Shown: positions 1 to 6,450 of the stretch, piece by piece
How positions within the stretch are numbered: the first letter of the stretch is position 1
Layout: each line of letters starts with the position of its first letter
NCBI GenBank assembly: GCA_002331485.1
Contig: DCYS01000027.1
Location: 67,021 to 131,020, forward strand
DNA length: 64,000 nt
Origin: Flavobacteriales bacterium UBA2104
GTDB lineage: Bacteria > Bacteroidota > Bacteroidia > Flavobacteriales_D > Crocinitomicaceae
Reading direction: 5' to 3'
Notes under the pieces: generated by a model
Databases searched by the model: none
Told to the model about the DNA's origin: nothing
The model's input: the letters and a program-made list of their open reading frames with translations, nothing else
Made by a program: the position numbers and the translations under genes

Positions 1-52
1 TAGGCAGAGGTCTGCAAAACCTTGTACAGCGGTTCGAATCCGCTCGGGACCT
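1..52 (+). tRNA. tRNA-Cys (GCA), 3' part only
   Basis: The 5' half lies left of the window. Visible are the end of the D arm, an anticodon stem (7-11 with 19-23) closing a 7-base loop with anticodon GCA at 14-16, a T arm with TTCGAAT loop (33-39) and the 3' acceptor strand at 45-51. The discriminator base at 52 is T, the base expected for tRNA-Cys. CCA is not encoded. This gene is the integration target of the element that follows; the element restores the 3' end. Confidence 0.93.
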
Positions 53-71
53 CTAAAAACCCTTGATTCTT
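39..71. repeat. attL core: tRNA 3'-end duplication
   Basis: These 33 bases cover the 3' side of the T arm, the acceptor 3' strand and the left arm of the terminator. They are identical to 5735-5767 (offset 5,696). Identity breaks at 72 and resumes more loosely through the terminator's right arm. A duplicated tRNA 3' end next to a tyrosine integrase gene is the usual mark of site-specific integration. Confidence 0.92.
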
Positions 72-90
72 AGCGAGTTGAGGGTTTTTT
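55..90 (+). terminator. Rho-independent terminator of tRNA-Cys
   Basis: AAAAACCCT (55-63) pairs with AGGGTTTTT (81-89) around an imperfectly paired interior, and a T tract follows. A near copy of the same hairpin lies at 5751-5785 beyond the far end of the integrated element. Confidence 0.75.
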
Positions 91-122
91 GTTTGGTTTT
101 TACCCCGCATTTTACCCCGCAT
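91..122. repeat. Left arm-type repeats inside attL
   Basis: GTTTGGTTTT (91-100) is followed by two directly adjacent copies of the 12-mer TTTACCCCGCAT (99-110 and 111-122). The same two motif types, with one base changed in the 12-mer, lie inside the other end of the element. Position next to the recombination core suggests sites bound by the integrase N-terminal arm domain or by the excisionase. Confidence 0.7.
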
Positions 123-375
123 TCTTAGAAAACCTTTGTTTTGCCGTAGTTCCAATCGTTAGAATATGGAATTATTTAACCTTTACGCGCTAAACAAAAA
201 AGTTGAATACTTATTTTGAATGTTAAGTTTTGACAATCTCAATTGACGTTGTTTGAGCAACGATACATGCACGAATAGAACGACTCTCTTTTTGATAGTA
301 TAAGAAAACTAGTTGTTAAAACATTTAATCTCACCTAATTCTATAAATTAGTGAGATAATCTTTAAACTTTAAGT
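123..375. other. Noncoding left part of the element with two inverted repeats
   Basis: No convincing gene is present. Two inverted repeats stand out. CGTTG (247-251) pairs with CAACG (258-262) over a 6-base loop. ATCTCACCTAATT (328-340) pairs with AATTAGTGAGAT (346-357) over a 5-base loop, with a single bulged C; it ends 18 bases before the start codon at 376. They could be an operator or 5'-UTR hairpin for the downstream gene, or part of a replication origin used by the element's initiator. Confidence 0.5.
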
Positions 376-1005
376 ATGAAAATTAACGTATTAGTTTTGT
401 CAATAATGTTCTTTCATTTAACCTCGACCGTTTTAGGAAAAGATCCCTTTACAAAGTCAGAATTAAAAAAGATATACAAAGCTGCTTGTTCCTCTTATTT
501 CAACTGTGGTGTTAAAATAAGTTTTGATAAACACTCAAACAGAATAACTATAATCCAAAAAAAGCCTTTAACATTCACTGGCGGATCAATGTCTTTTGGT
601 TTCTTTTTAACAAAAAACGGAAACAAACTGATAAAGCGCAGGTTTTTAAAAGTTATTTATCGAGGCAGTAACTGGCGTTTTTTAAAGAGGCTTGATATAA
701 CTCTAGGTTTCTTGAAAGATGGTGATGAAAATAAAATACAAAACTTATCAATTGACCTATCAAACGTAAACAGAGTTGTACATAGTGGGGGTAATGTAAC
801 CGAAACAGCCTACGTGAATGTTAATAAAGAAATTGATGCTTTTTTTCGAGAAAGATTCAAAGATGAGAGGTTTCTCTCACTCAAAATTGTAGGTGAGGAC
901 ACTTATTCAACTGCTGGTTTGTTCGGTAAATCTCCAAGAAAAAGAAGTCAGCCCGTTTTTGAATTATATGATAATGAATATAATGAAGACTTTCTAACTA
1001 TGTAA
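376..1005 (+). CDS. Exported protein of unknown function, element cargo
   Basis: I do not recognise this 209-residue protein. Residues 1-21 form a signal peptide with a hydrophobic core and a small-residue cleavage site (VLG before KDP), so it is probably periplasmic or outer-membrane associated. The mature part has two cysteines close together (about residues 38 and 44), is rich in Lys, Arg and Asn, and ends in an acidic tail. It is the only gene of the element on the + strand and sits at the end opposite the integrase, the usual place for cargo. It converges on the lipoprotein gene at 1064-1399, 58 bases away. A strong inverted repeat lies just upstream. The ATG start directly precedes the signal peptide. 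Confidence 0.72.
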   Translation: MKINVLVLSIMFFHLTSTVLGKDPFTKSELKKIYKAACSSYFNCGVKISFDKHSNRITIIQKKPLTFTGGSMSFGFFLTKNGNKLIKRRFLKVIYRGSNWRFLKRLDITLGFLKDGDENKIQNLSIDLSNVNRVVHSGGNVTETAYVNVNKEIDAFFRERFKDERFLSLKIVGEDTYSTAGLFGKSPRKRSQPVFELYDNEYNEDFLTM

Positions 1006-1063
1006 TGGGTTTCTAAACTTCTCCATTTACCTTTAAGATACTTTTTTAAGTGTAAGAAAACCC

Positions 1064-1399
1064 CTATTCAATTTTAAGGTTTTTACCACTTAAAGTATTG
1101 CCATTATCTTTTATTTCTACCTCACAAGAAAATGTGTTTTTAACCATTCCTCCCAAAGAGTTTTTACTTCTAAACCATGAGTTCACAATAAATATATTAC
1201 TCCCTTGATATGTTTCATTCACATGATCTCTTCTCTCAGATAAAGAGGGTATCTCTAAAGAACTTGGATCTTTAAGACGTGGTTCTATATTTTCAATTGC
1301 ATAATCATAAACCAACATTTTCTTTTGATTGAGGCTCATTTCATTTGAACCACATGAAACAAGAAAAACTAGAAAAAATAAGTAAAATAGGTGTTTCAT
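1064..1399 (-). CDS. Small lipoprotein, element cargo
   Basis: This 111-residue protein begins with a lipoprotein signal (hydrophobic stretch, then VSCGS lipobox with Cys at residue 16). The mature part reads as a short domain with the phrases RLKDPSSLE and SKNSLGGMVKNTFSC. This pattern (a 'deletions of Lys-Asp-Pro-Ser' start and an 'N-x-G-G..KN.F.C' end) resembles a small domain seen in many bacterial and phage-borne lipoproteins of unknown role; that resemblance is from memory. It lies 50 bases downstream of the replication initiator gene on the same strand and may be its last operon member. A role in surface exclusion of competing phages would fit but is speculation. Confidence 0.72.
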   Translation of the reverse strand: MKHLFYLFFLVFLVSCGSNEMSLNQKKMLVYDYAIENIEPRLKDPSSLEIPSLSERRDHVNETYQGSNIFIVNSWFRSKNSLGGMVKNTFSCEVEIKDNGNTLSGKNLKIE

Positions 1400-1449
1400 A
1401 TTTTTTTTGTTGACAATATACTAAACTATATACAGGTAATAAACTACAA

Positions 1450-2706
1450 CTATATATAAACTCGTAATTCCTTACCCTTTGACAAATCAAATAGACTCGT
1501 TTGATAGGCTGGGTATTTGCTTAATTGGTGGTTGTAACGGCTTCTAATTACATGGGCAATTTCTTTAACTTGTTTATATATAGATGAGGTTAACCAATTG
1601 TTAGATAAAAACTTATCCTTAATCTTTTTAAATGTTTCGGGTTCATGTTTTCTCAGGTAGTATAACCCACCATGAGAAAGTAGGAAACTATCTTTTCTTT
1701 GCATAGTTATTTCTATACCCGTAAGTACACAAAAACGCCGTTCTTTAGTAAAGTTGTAATTCCTTACCCCCTGCAACTTGTTAACGTTTTTGACAACCTC
1801 ATCATTAACTAATTGCTGAACGTTTAAACCATGTTTTTTATTGATTTCTCGGAGTCGGTCGCGGTGTTTCTTTTGTGTTTTGTTACTCTTTATTCTGAGT
1901 TCACGCCAAAAGTTAATATTAGAATATTTGCCCCATTTTTCAACGCCTTTATTCGTTGGATCATAGAAAACAATATCATTCCATTTTGTAAGTAGGTTGT
2001 TCAAAAATAGGAGTTTATTACATTGGTTAAAGTCCTCTAATGAATATAACCCTTGTTTTCTGTATTCGCTCCAGTTAGTTTGTTTTATCTCAATTCTTAA
2101 TATCTCATCTTTACAACCGTACTGCAAAGCCTTGTTATAAATTTTAATAATATAGTTTGAACGTTCACATTGATAATAATTGCCGTGTTCGTTGCTTATC
2201 TTATGTTCAAAGTCTCTGTTTTTGTGTTGGATGAGGTTGTTTAATACTTCGTTTGTTATTATCGGTGGTGTTATGTTTACCCCATATTCTAACCCTAAAA
2301 TTTTAAGGTTTTCGGGACGTATTCCATATGTTTCGTTAAGTAGTTCCAATGACTGGTAATATTTGTTTTCTGTAAACTGGTCATAGTTGTGTTTTCCCTC
2401 ATTGATAAACTTGTGAAGACTTCCAGATAATTCAATTCGATTGGTTTTAGATTTGGGGTATACCGTTACTTTCATATTGTGTTTTGAGTAACTTAGGTTA
2501 ACTTGTTTCTTTTCCTTTTTACTTTCGTACTTTGTTAATATCATATTCTGTTCAAAGTAATCCCTATCTAAACCAATTACCTCACATTTTATAAAATCAA
2601 TCGGTATATAATCGTATCTTTGTTGTAACGCGCCGTTAGTGGGTGTGTTATTCGCAAAAGAGGGGAGTTTAACGCTCCCCTTTTTATTTGTCCTTGCTTT
2701 ACCCAT
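1450..2706 (-). CDS. Probable rolling-circle replication initiator (phage gene II/plasmid Rep-like)
   Basis: The 418-residue protein has the layout of replication initiators of filamentous phages and related plasmids: a basic N-terminus, a strand with RIELSGSLHKF (about 95), a central LEYGVNITPP (about 140), and IKIYNKALQYGCKDEILRIEIK-like residues (about 188-208) matching the K-x-Y-x-K followed by LR(I/V)E pattern I recall for that family. The C-terminal third is basic and helical. It follows the 132-residue gene by 4 bases and the HTH gene just before that, a replication/excision operon. No HUH motif is obvious by eye, so the catalytic class is uncertain. A plain DNA-binding protein of the element is the alternative. 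Confidence 0.55.
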   Translation of the reverse strand: MGKARTNKKGSVKLPSFANNTPTNGALQQRYDYIPIDFIKCEVIGLDRDYFEQNMILTKYESKKEKKQVNLSYSKHNMKVTVYPKSKTNRIELSGSLHKFINEGKHNYDQFTENKYYQSLELLNETYGIRPENLKILGLEYGVNITPPIITNEVLNNLIQHKNRDFEHKISNEHGNYYQCERSNYIIKIYNKALQYGCKDEILRIEIKQTNWSEYRKQGLYSLEDFNQCNKLLFLNNLLTKWNDIVFYDPTNKGVEKWGKYSNINFWRELRIKSNKTQKKHRDRLREINKKHGLNVQQLVNDEVVKNVNKLQGVRNYNFTKERRFCVLTGIEITMQRKDSFLLSHGGLYYLRKHEPETFKKIKDKFLSNNWLTSSIYKQVKEIAHVIRSRYNHQLSKYPAYQTSLFDLSKGKELRVYI

Positions 2707-2710
2707 TTAA

Positions 2711-3109
2711 TTAAATTTGATTAATTAATGAGTCAATTACTTTGCGACTCGGATAATATCCTTTTGGATACTCATAAACGTACATTAGTTGGCTCTCTGG
2801 TTCTATCTTAAATAAGATTAATGTTTTACCCTTGTTGGTCTTGTAATCGCCGTAATAGTGGTTTAAACGCGTTGTCTTAAACATTCCTGTTAACGCCTTT
2901 GATTTCTTCCAACTGGACGAGGTTTTCACTCTGAAATACAAACCGAGGTTATACGCCTTAGAATAGTTTTGAAAAACTTCAACCTTTACAAGTTGTTTAA
3001 TCGTTTCGGACTCTGGATAACCTAAACACAATTGATAAATAGTATCGTGTTTATTGTACTTGACTACTTCGAACTTGTGTATTAATGGATCATTGTTATT
3101 CGCTCCCAT
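2711..3109 (-). CDS. Unknown small protein between excisionase-like and replication genes
   Basis: I do not recognise this 132-residue protein. It has no signal peptide or membrane segment, is rich in Lys and Tyr (14 or so tyrosines), and looks largely beta-stranded, with an aromatic C-terminal part (YVYEYPKGYYPS). The gene starts 1 base after the HTH gene ends and stops 4 bases before the replication initiator starts, so the three are almost surely co-translated. Its size, charge and place beside a rolling-circle-type initiator would fit a single-stranded-DNA-binding protein such as those of filamentous phages, but that is inference from context only. Confidence 0.65.
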   Translation of the reverse strand: MGANNNDPLIHKFEVVKYNKHDTIYQLCLGYPESETIKQLVKVEVFQNYSKAYNLGLYFRVKTSSSWKKSKALTGMFKTTRLNHYYGDYKTNKGKTLILFKIEPESQLMYVYEYPKGYYPSRKVIDSLINQI

Positions 3110-3110
3110 G

Positions 3111-3404
3111 TTACGCCGTTTTTGATTGGTTAAACATTACGCGAATACATTCTTCTTTTGAAAAATATACACGTTGCCCGACTTTGTGAGGGGTTAAAAT
3201 TCCCTTGTTGCTCCAGTCAGTAATACAGTTAACTGAGACATCAAAGAATTTCGCCGTTTCTTTCTTTGTTAGATGAGGACGTTCATCTGTTTGTACTTTG
3301 GAATTAATACGCGCCGTAAACGCTTGTAATTGTTCTTTGATCCCCGCGTTTATTAGTTCTACTAATTCGTTGGGACTTACTTTTGAAATTGTGGTTTCAA
3401 CCAT
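3111..3404 (-). CDS. Excisionase-like HTH protein
   Basis: The 97-residue protein carries a MerR/excisionase-type winged helix in its second half: LTKKETAKFFDVSVNCITDW (about 45-64), then GILTPHKVGQRVYFSKEE, the typical 'helix-turn-helix, wing with H/YK.G.R..F' order of DNA-binding domains of the excisionase family. The first 40 residues look helical. Such proteins set the direction of tyrosine-integrase recombination and often also regulate. It is the first gene of the run leading to the replication initiator; 70 bases of noncoding DNA separate it from the unknown gene at 3475-4272 and should hold its promoter. Confidence 0.85.
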   Translation of the reverse strand: MVETTISKVSPNELVELINAGIKEQLQAFTARINSKVQTDERPHLTKKETAKFFDVSVNCITDWSNKGILTPHKVGQRVYFSKEECIRVMFNQSKTA

Positions 3405-3474
3405 TGTGATAAATTTTTATGTTTACCACAAAGATTGGTTAAGATTGTGCCTATTTTGGAAACCTATTTTAGGT

Positions 3475-4272
3475 CTATTTTTTACTAAACTCTTTAATTA
3501 GTTCTAAAAGTATTTGTTTGTCTCTATTCTCATCTCGTTTAACTTTATCGAATTGAAATTGTCCAGTATATCCAAACCTTTGAATTACATACTTTCTGTA
3601 TTCGTTTTTAAAAGGTGCTTTGTAACCCTCTAAAACATTAATTATGTTCCATATATCCGCCCATTTTTGCCCCTTCTCGTAATCCCAATTATCTACAATG
3701 TAATTAAATAATTCGTGGGTTTTTGGGTCGGTAAATGGTGTTTTTGGGTCTGGTGGTGGGGTTGTTTTGGTGCTTATACTTTTGTATGTATAAACTAACA
3801 TATCAATTCTTTCACATACTGTCTTATAGTAGTTTTTTAACTTATCATTATCAATGCTTTCAAGTTCTACAAATATTCTTTTTGTATCAATATCTAATTT
3901 AAAACGTTCAACGGTATCAATATTTTTACTGTTATAATGATTCGAAAATATGTCATTTAATAACTCTATAAAAGACTTCTTTACATTTAAACTTACTTTT
4001 TTAATATGGTTATAATTGTATTCACAAATATTTTGGTGAACATCTGAGACGTCAATATTTAAACCGTCTTTTTTCATGTTGATTATGATATCATTAACCT
4101 CTTTCAGGTTTTTAGAAATACCCTCATAATCATTAATAATTTCAACAATACCAATACCAAAAAACAATAACTTTTTAATATCTGGGTCTTTTAGTTTTAT
4201 CTCTTTATTGTATTCATTTACAATGTCGAAAAATTTCTCCTCTAATGTTTCATTATTTTCCATATCAAACAA
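3475..4272 (-). CDS. Unknown protein co-transcribed with the integrase
   Basis: This 265-residue soluble protein has two parts joined by a Pro-rich linker (TTPPPDPKTPFTDPKT, about 168-183). The N-terminal part is acidic and helical. The C-terminal part (ELFNYIVDNW...WADIWNIINVL) resembles a domain I have seen in proteins next to integrases in Bacteroidota, without known function. The gene overlaps the integrase's last 8 bases, so the two are translationally coupled; an alternative ATG three codons in removes the overlap. Base composition is more A/T-rich than the flanking element genes, and the ACGCC word common elsewhere in the element is absent here, which may mean a separate origin. Confidence 0.7.
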   Translation of the reverse strand: MFDMENNETLEEKFFDIVNEYNKEIKLKDPDIKKLLFFGIGIVEIINDYEGISKNLKEVNDIIINMKKDGLNIDVSDVHQNICEYNYNHIKKVSLNVKKSFIELLNDIFSNHYNSKNIDTVERFKLDIDTKRIFVELESIDNDKLKNYYKTVCERIDMLVYTYKSISTKTTPPPDPKTPFTDPKTHELFNYIVDNWDYEKGQKWADIWNIINVLEGYKAPFKNEYRKYVIQRFGYTGQFQFDKVKRDENRDKQILLELIKEFSKK

Positions 4273-5548
4273 CCTTTAAATTAGATTGACCTTGAAAGAA
4301 TGGGTGTTGACTCATTCTAATTGCTGTTTGTTCTGGAGTTACTTTGATATAATTTAGAAACGCCTTTTCTGTGGTATGTCCGCTTATCACCATTATATCA
4401 ATTGTACTCATATTCGATAAATACGCGTTAGTACAAAACGAACGGCGCGCGGTGTGTGTCTTAACTAAATCAAACTTGTAATGTTTCTTTGTGATCTCTT
4501 TACCCCCTCGGGTTATGGTCGTATAACAAACCTCATCTATTCCCGCACTTTCTGAAACGTCTTTGATTATCTCGTTAATCTTTTGGTCTGGTATTCGTTT
4601 TGGTGGTTTCCCGTTGTTCTTACTTAATATTTGTTCAACGATAGGGTGCAAAGGAATTGCAACTTCTTTCTTTGTTTTCTGAGTCTTAACCTTGAACATT
4701 TTAACGCCGTTTACAATGCTCAAATTTTCATCTTTAAGGTTGTTGTAGTCTGAAACCCTTAACCCAGTATATGCACCAATTAAAAACAAATCTCTAACGT
4801 GTTCTTTGCGCGGTTCGTGTGAAAGATCCAACTTCCATAAGTCGTTTAACTCTTCTAAGGTTAAATAAATATTTACGGCGTCCTCTTTTAATACCTTGAA
4901 ACGTCTACTTTTAAATTGGTCGTTCGTAGTTATACCCTCTTCAAGTGCGTTATTCATGAACGTTTTAAGGGTTTTAATATGTTTCCCTATGTAGTTAAGA
5001 GAAAGTTGCTGTTTCTCGCTCCATTCTATAAAATCGTTGTACCACTCTAAATTTATGGAGTCAAAATCAATCGGATAAACCTCATCGTTAAACCGTTTTA
5101 AAAATGTCTTAGTGAGTTTGTAGTTTTTTATACTTCCCTCGGATAAGTTTCTTTTGGTCTCTGGTCGTTCAATCAAATATTGAATGTACCCGAACAGAGT
5201 CTTTTGTTTTGGTTGATTGTCCTCTGACTCAGTAAAAAAGTCTTTATAGTGCTTTTTAACCTCGTTGTAGTTCGGTTTGTGTCCCTTTCTCAGGTTGTCA
5301 GTTGTAAAGTCGTCAAAGTGTTTCGTTAAATTAGAAATACGGTTGTTTATCTCGTTACGGTCTTTTATTGCCGTTCTATTCTTAACGCGTTTCTTTTCAA
5401 AGTCCCAGTTATCAATTAGTACACTTACACCTATTGAAGCGTTAAAATCTACTTTACGCCCTAAACGGTAACGGATATAAATATTTACGGGTTTCTCAGG
5501 GTTTAATACTTTCTTACCCTTGTTGGGTCTAAAATCAATGGTTGCCAT
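4265..5548 (-). CDS. Tyrosine site-specific integrase
   Basis: The 427-residue protein has the three-part layout of Bacteroidota phage/ICE integrases: an N-terminal arm-DNA-binding domain (about 1-90), a core-binding SAM-like helical domain (about 105-210) and a C-terminal catalytic domain (about 225-420). Catalytic residues are visible: Arg in TGLRVSD (about 258), Lys in the beta hairpin KTQKTKKEV, H-x-x-R in HTARRSF (about 366), GH in ISGHTTEK (about 391), and the nucleophile Tyr in FLNYIKV (about 402). The ATG at 5548 points toward the attR end 187 bases away. Together with the duplicated tRNA end this identifies the enzyme that inserted the element. Confidence 0.96.
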   Translation of the reverse strand: MATIDFRPNKGKKVLNPEKPVNIYIRYRLGRKVDFNASIGVSVLIDNWDFEKKRVKNRTAIKDRNEINNRISNLTKHFDDFTTDNLRKGHKPNYNEVKKHYKDFFTESEDNQPKQKTLFGYIQYLIERPETKRNLSEGSIKNYKLTKTFLKRFNDEVYPIDFDSINLEWYNDFIEWSEKQQLSLNYIGKHIKTLKTFMNNALEEGITTNDQFKSRRFKVLKEDAVNIYLTLEELNDLWKLDLSHEPRKEHVRDLFLIGAYTGLRVSDYNNLKDENLSIVNGVKMFKVKTQKTKKEVAIPLHPIVEQILSKNNGKPPKRIPDQKINEIIKDVSESAGIDEVCYTTITRGGKEITKKHYKFDLVKTHTARRSFCTNAYLSNMSTIDIMVISGHTTEKAFLNYIKVTPEQTAIRMSQHPFFQGQSNLKVV

Positions 5549-5734
5549 AAAATGAGTTTTGAGTTATTCGCACTTCGAAGATACAAATAATCAAAGGTTA
5601 CCCCACATTTTACCCCACATTTATTATTTGCGTTTGGTTTTGTTTGGTTTTATTATTTCTACAAACCCTTTATATACTGTGTAATAAATACGGTTTTGTA
5701 AGGTTCTGAATACAGATATAGAAAATATTTGACG
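5549..5734. other. Noncoding right arm of the element
   Basis: This stretch lies between the integrase start codon and the attR core. It holds the right-hand repeat cluster (listed separately) and should hold the integrase promoter. No gene is seen. Confidence 0.6.
5597..5651. repeat. Right arm-type repeats inside attR
   Basis: Two directly adjacent 12-mers, GTTACCCCACAT (5597-5608) and TTTACCCCACAT (5609-5620), are followed by two adjacent copies of GTTTGGTTTT (5632-5641 and 5642-5651). The left end has the matching set in the same orientation with G for A in the 12-mer. In the excised circle the two sets would flank the 33-bp core, as arm sites do in lambda-type attP. Confidence 0.72.
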
Positions 5735-5767
5735 TCCGCTCGGGACCTCTAAAAACCCTTGATTCTT
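5735..5767. repeat. attR core: second copy of the tRNA 3' end
   Basis: Exact 33-bp copy of 39-71. Upstream of it there is no tRNA body, so it is the displaced chromosomal end created by integration. Confidence 0.92.
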
Positions 5768-5785
5768 GGTGAGTTGAGGGTTTTT
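5751..5785. terminator. Bidirectional terminator at the right junction
   Basis: AAAAACCCT (5751-5759) pairs with AGGGTTTTT (5777-5785). It is the tRNA-Cys terminator of the uninserted chromosome and sits 2 bases from the stop codon of the convergent CotH-type gene, which it probably also terminates. Confidence 0.65.
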
Positions 5786-5787
5786 AA

Positions 5788-6450
5788 TTACATACCTTTA
5801 GGTTTTCTATACCTATAGTTTTTAAAGCCCCATTTGTATTTTCGCTTGTGGAAATTATTATACCCACCTGTTTGTTCTGGTATTTTATAAATAATACCGG
5901 CATGGTGGTGAAAATAATTATCCTTTATTATTTCCGGTAAGAGCATAACTTTTGCAGTAGATCTAAACTGAATACCCAAACCTCTCCATACCATAATATT
6001 AACACCCGCACCAATATTTCCATTAAGCATATTCGTCAATTCTACAGCCTGTCTACCAGAATAACCAACACCTCCGAACACAAAAGGATCTATGATCTGT
6101 TGACGCATTAGAAAGCCAAAACTATATTTAAAGTTAGTTGTCACAGCATAGGCATTACCAGACCTGTTTGTATCCAGGTTAATTGTTTTACCAACCTTAT
6201 ATTGGTTATAGGAGGCTATAACATCTATACTCATTCCTTTTTGGATATAAAAGTCTGCATTTATCGAAGCAGGAAATACAGGTAAGTTCCAGGAGTTATT
6301 TACATCAAAAAGACGTGTGAACTGGTAACCATCATCTTCCATTACATTCCAATGAGCACCAACCATCCAGCTATATGGTTTAATTTTCTTGTAGTTCTGA
6401 GCTGCAGTAAAGAATGAGCAAAACAACAAAAGGATGATCATGAAGATCAT
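5788..6450 (-). other. Barrel module with its own signal peptide, fused to the CotH gene
   Basis: Reading from the ATG at 6450 gives a complete 220-residue outer-membrane-protein-like sequence: hydrophobic core, cleavage after TAA, then alternating strands and an aromatic, basic tail. Other in-frame ATGs are at 6480 and 6489. It could be made from an internal start, or released from the fusion by signal peptidase. Confidence 0.55.

Larger units (their letters stand above)
39..5767. mobile_element. Integrative element in tRNA-Cys, 5.7 kb
   Basis: The element is bounded by the 33-bp direct repeats at 39-71 and 5735-5767. Excision would give a circle of about 5,696 bp and an intact tRNA-Cys with its terminator. 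Content from the right end: integrase and an overlapping unknown gene, then on the same strand an excisionase-like HTH gene, an unknown gene and a probable replication initiator packed within a few bases of each other, then a lipoprotein gene, and an oppositely oriented exported protein. Two kinds of short repeat lie inside both ends. I see no relaxase, coat protein, Zot ATPase or transposase. It is therefore best described as an integrated plasmid or phage-satellite-like element; the class is inference. Confidence 0.88.

Noticed and set aside
1..5767. Filamentous (inovirus) prophage
   Set aside because: Only the replication initiator is phage-like. No Zot-type ATPase, coat or secretin gene is present in the 5.7 kb.
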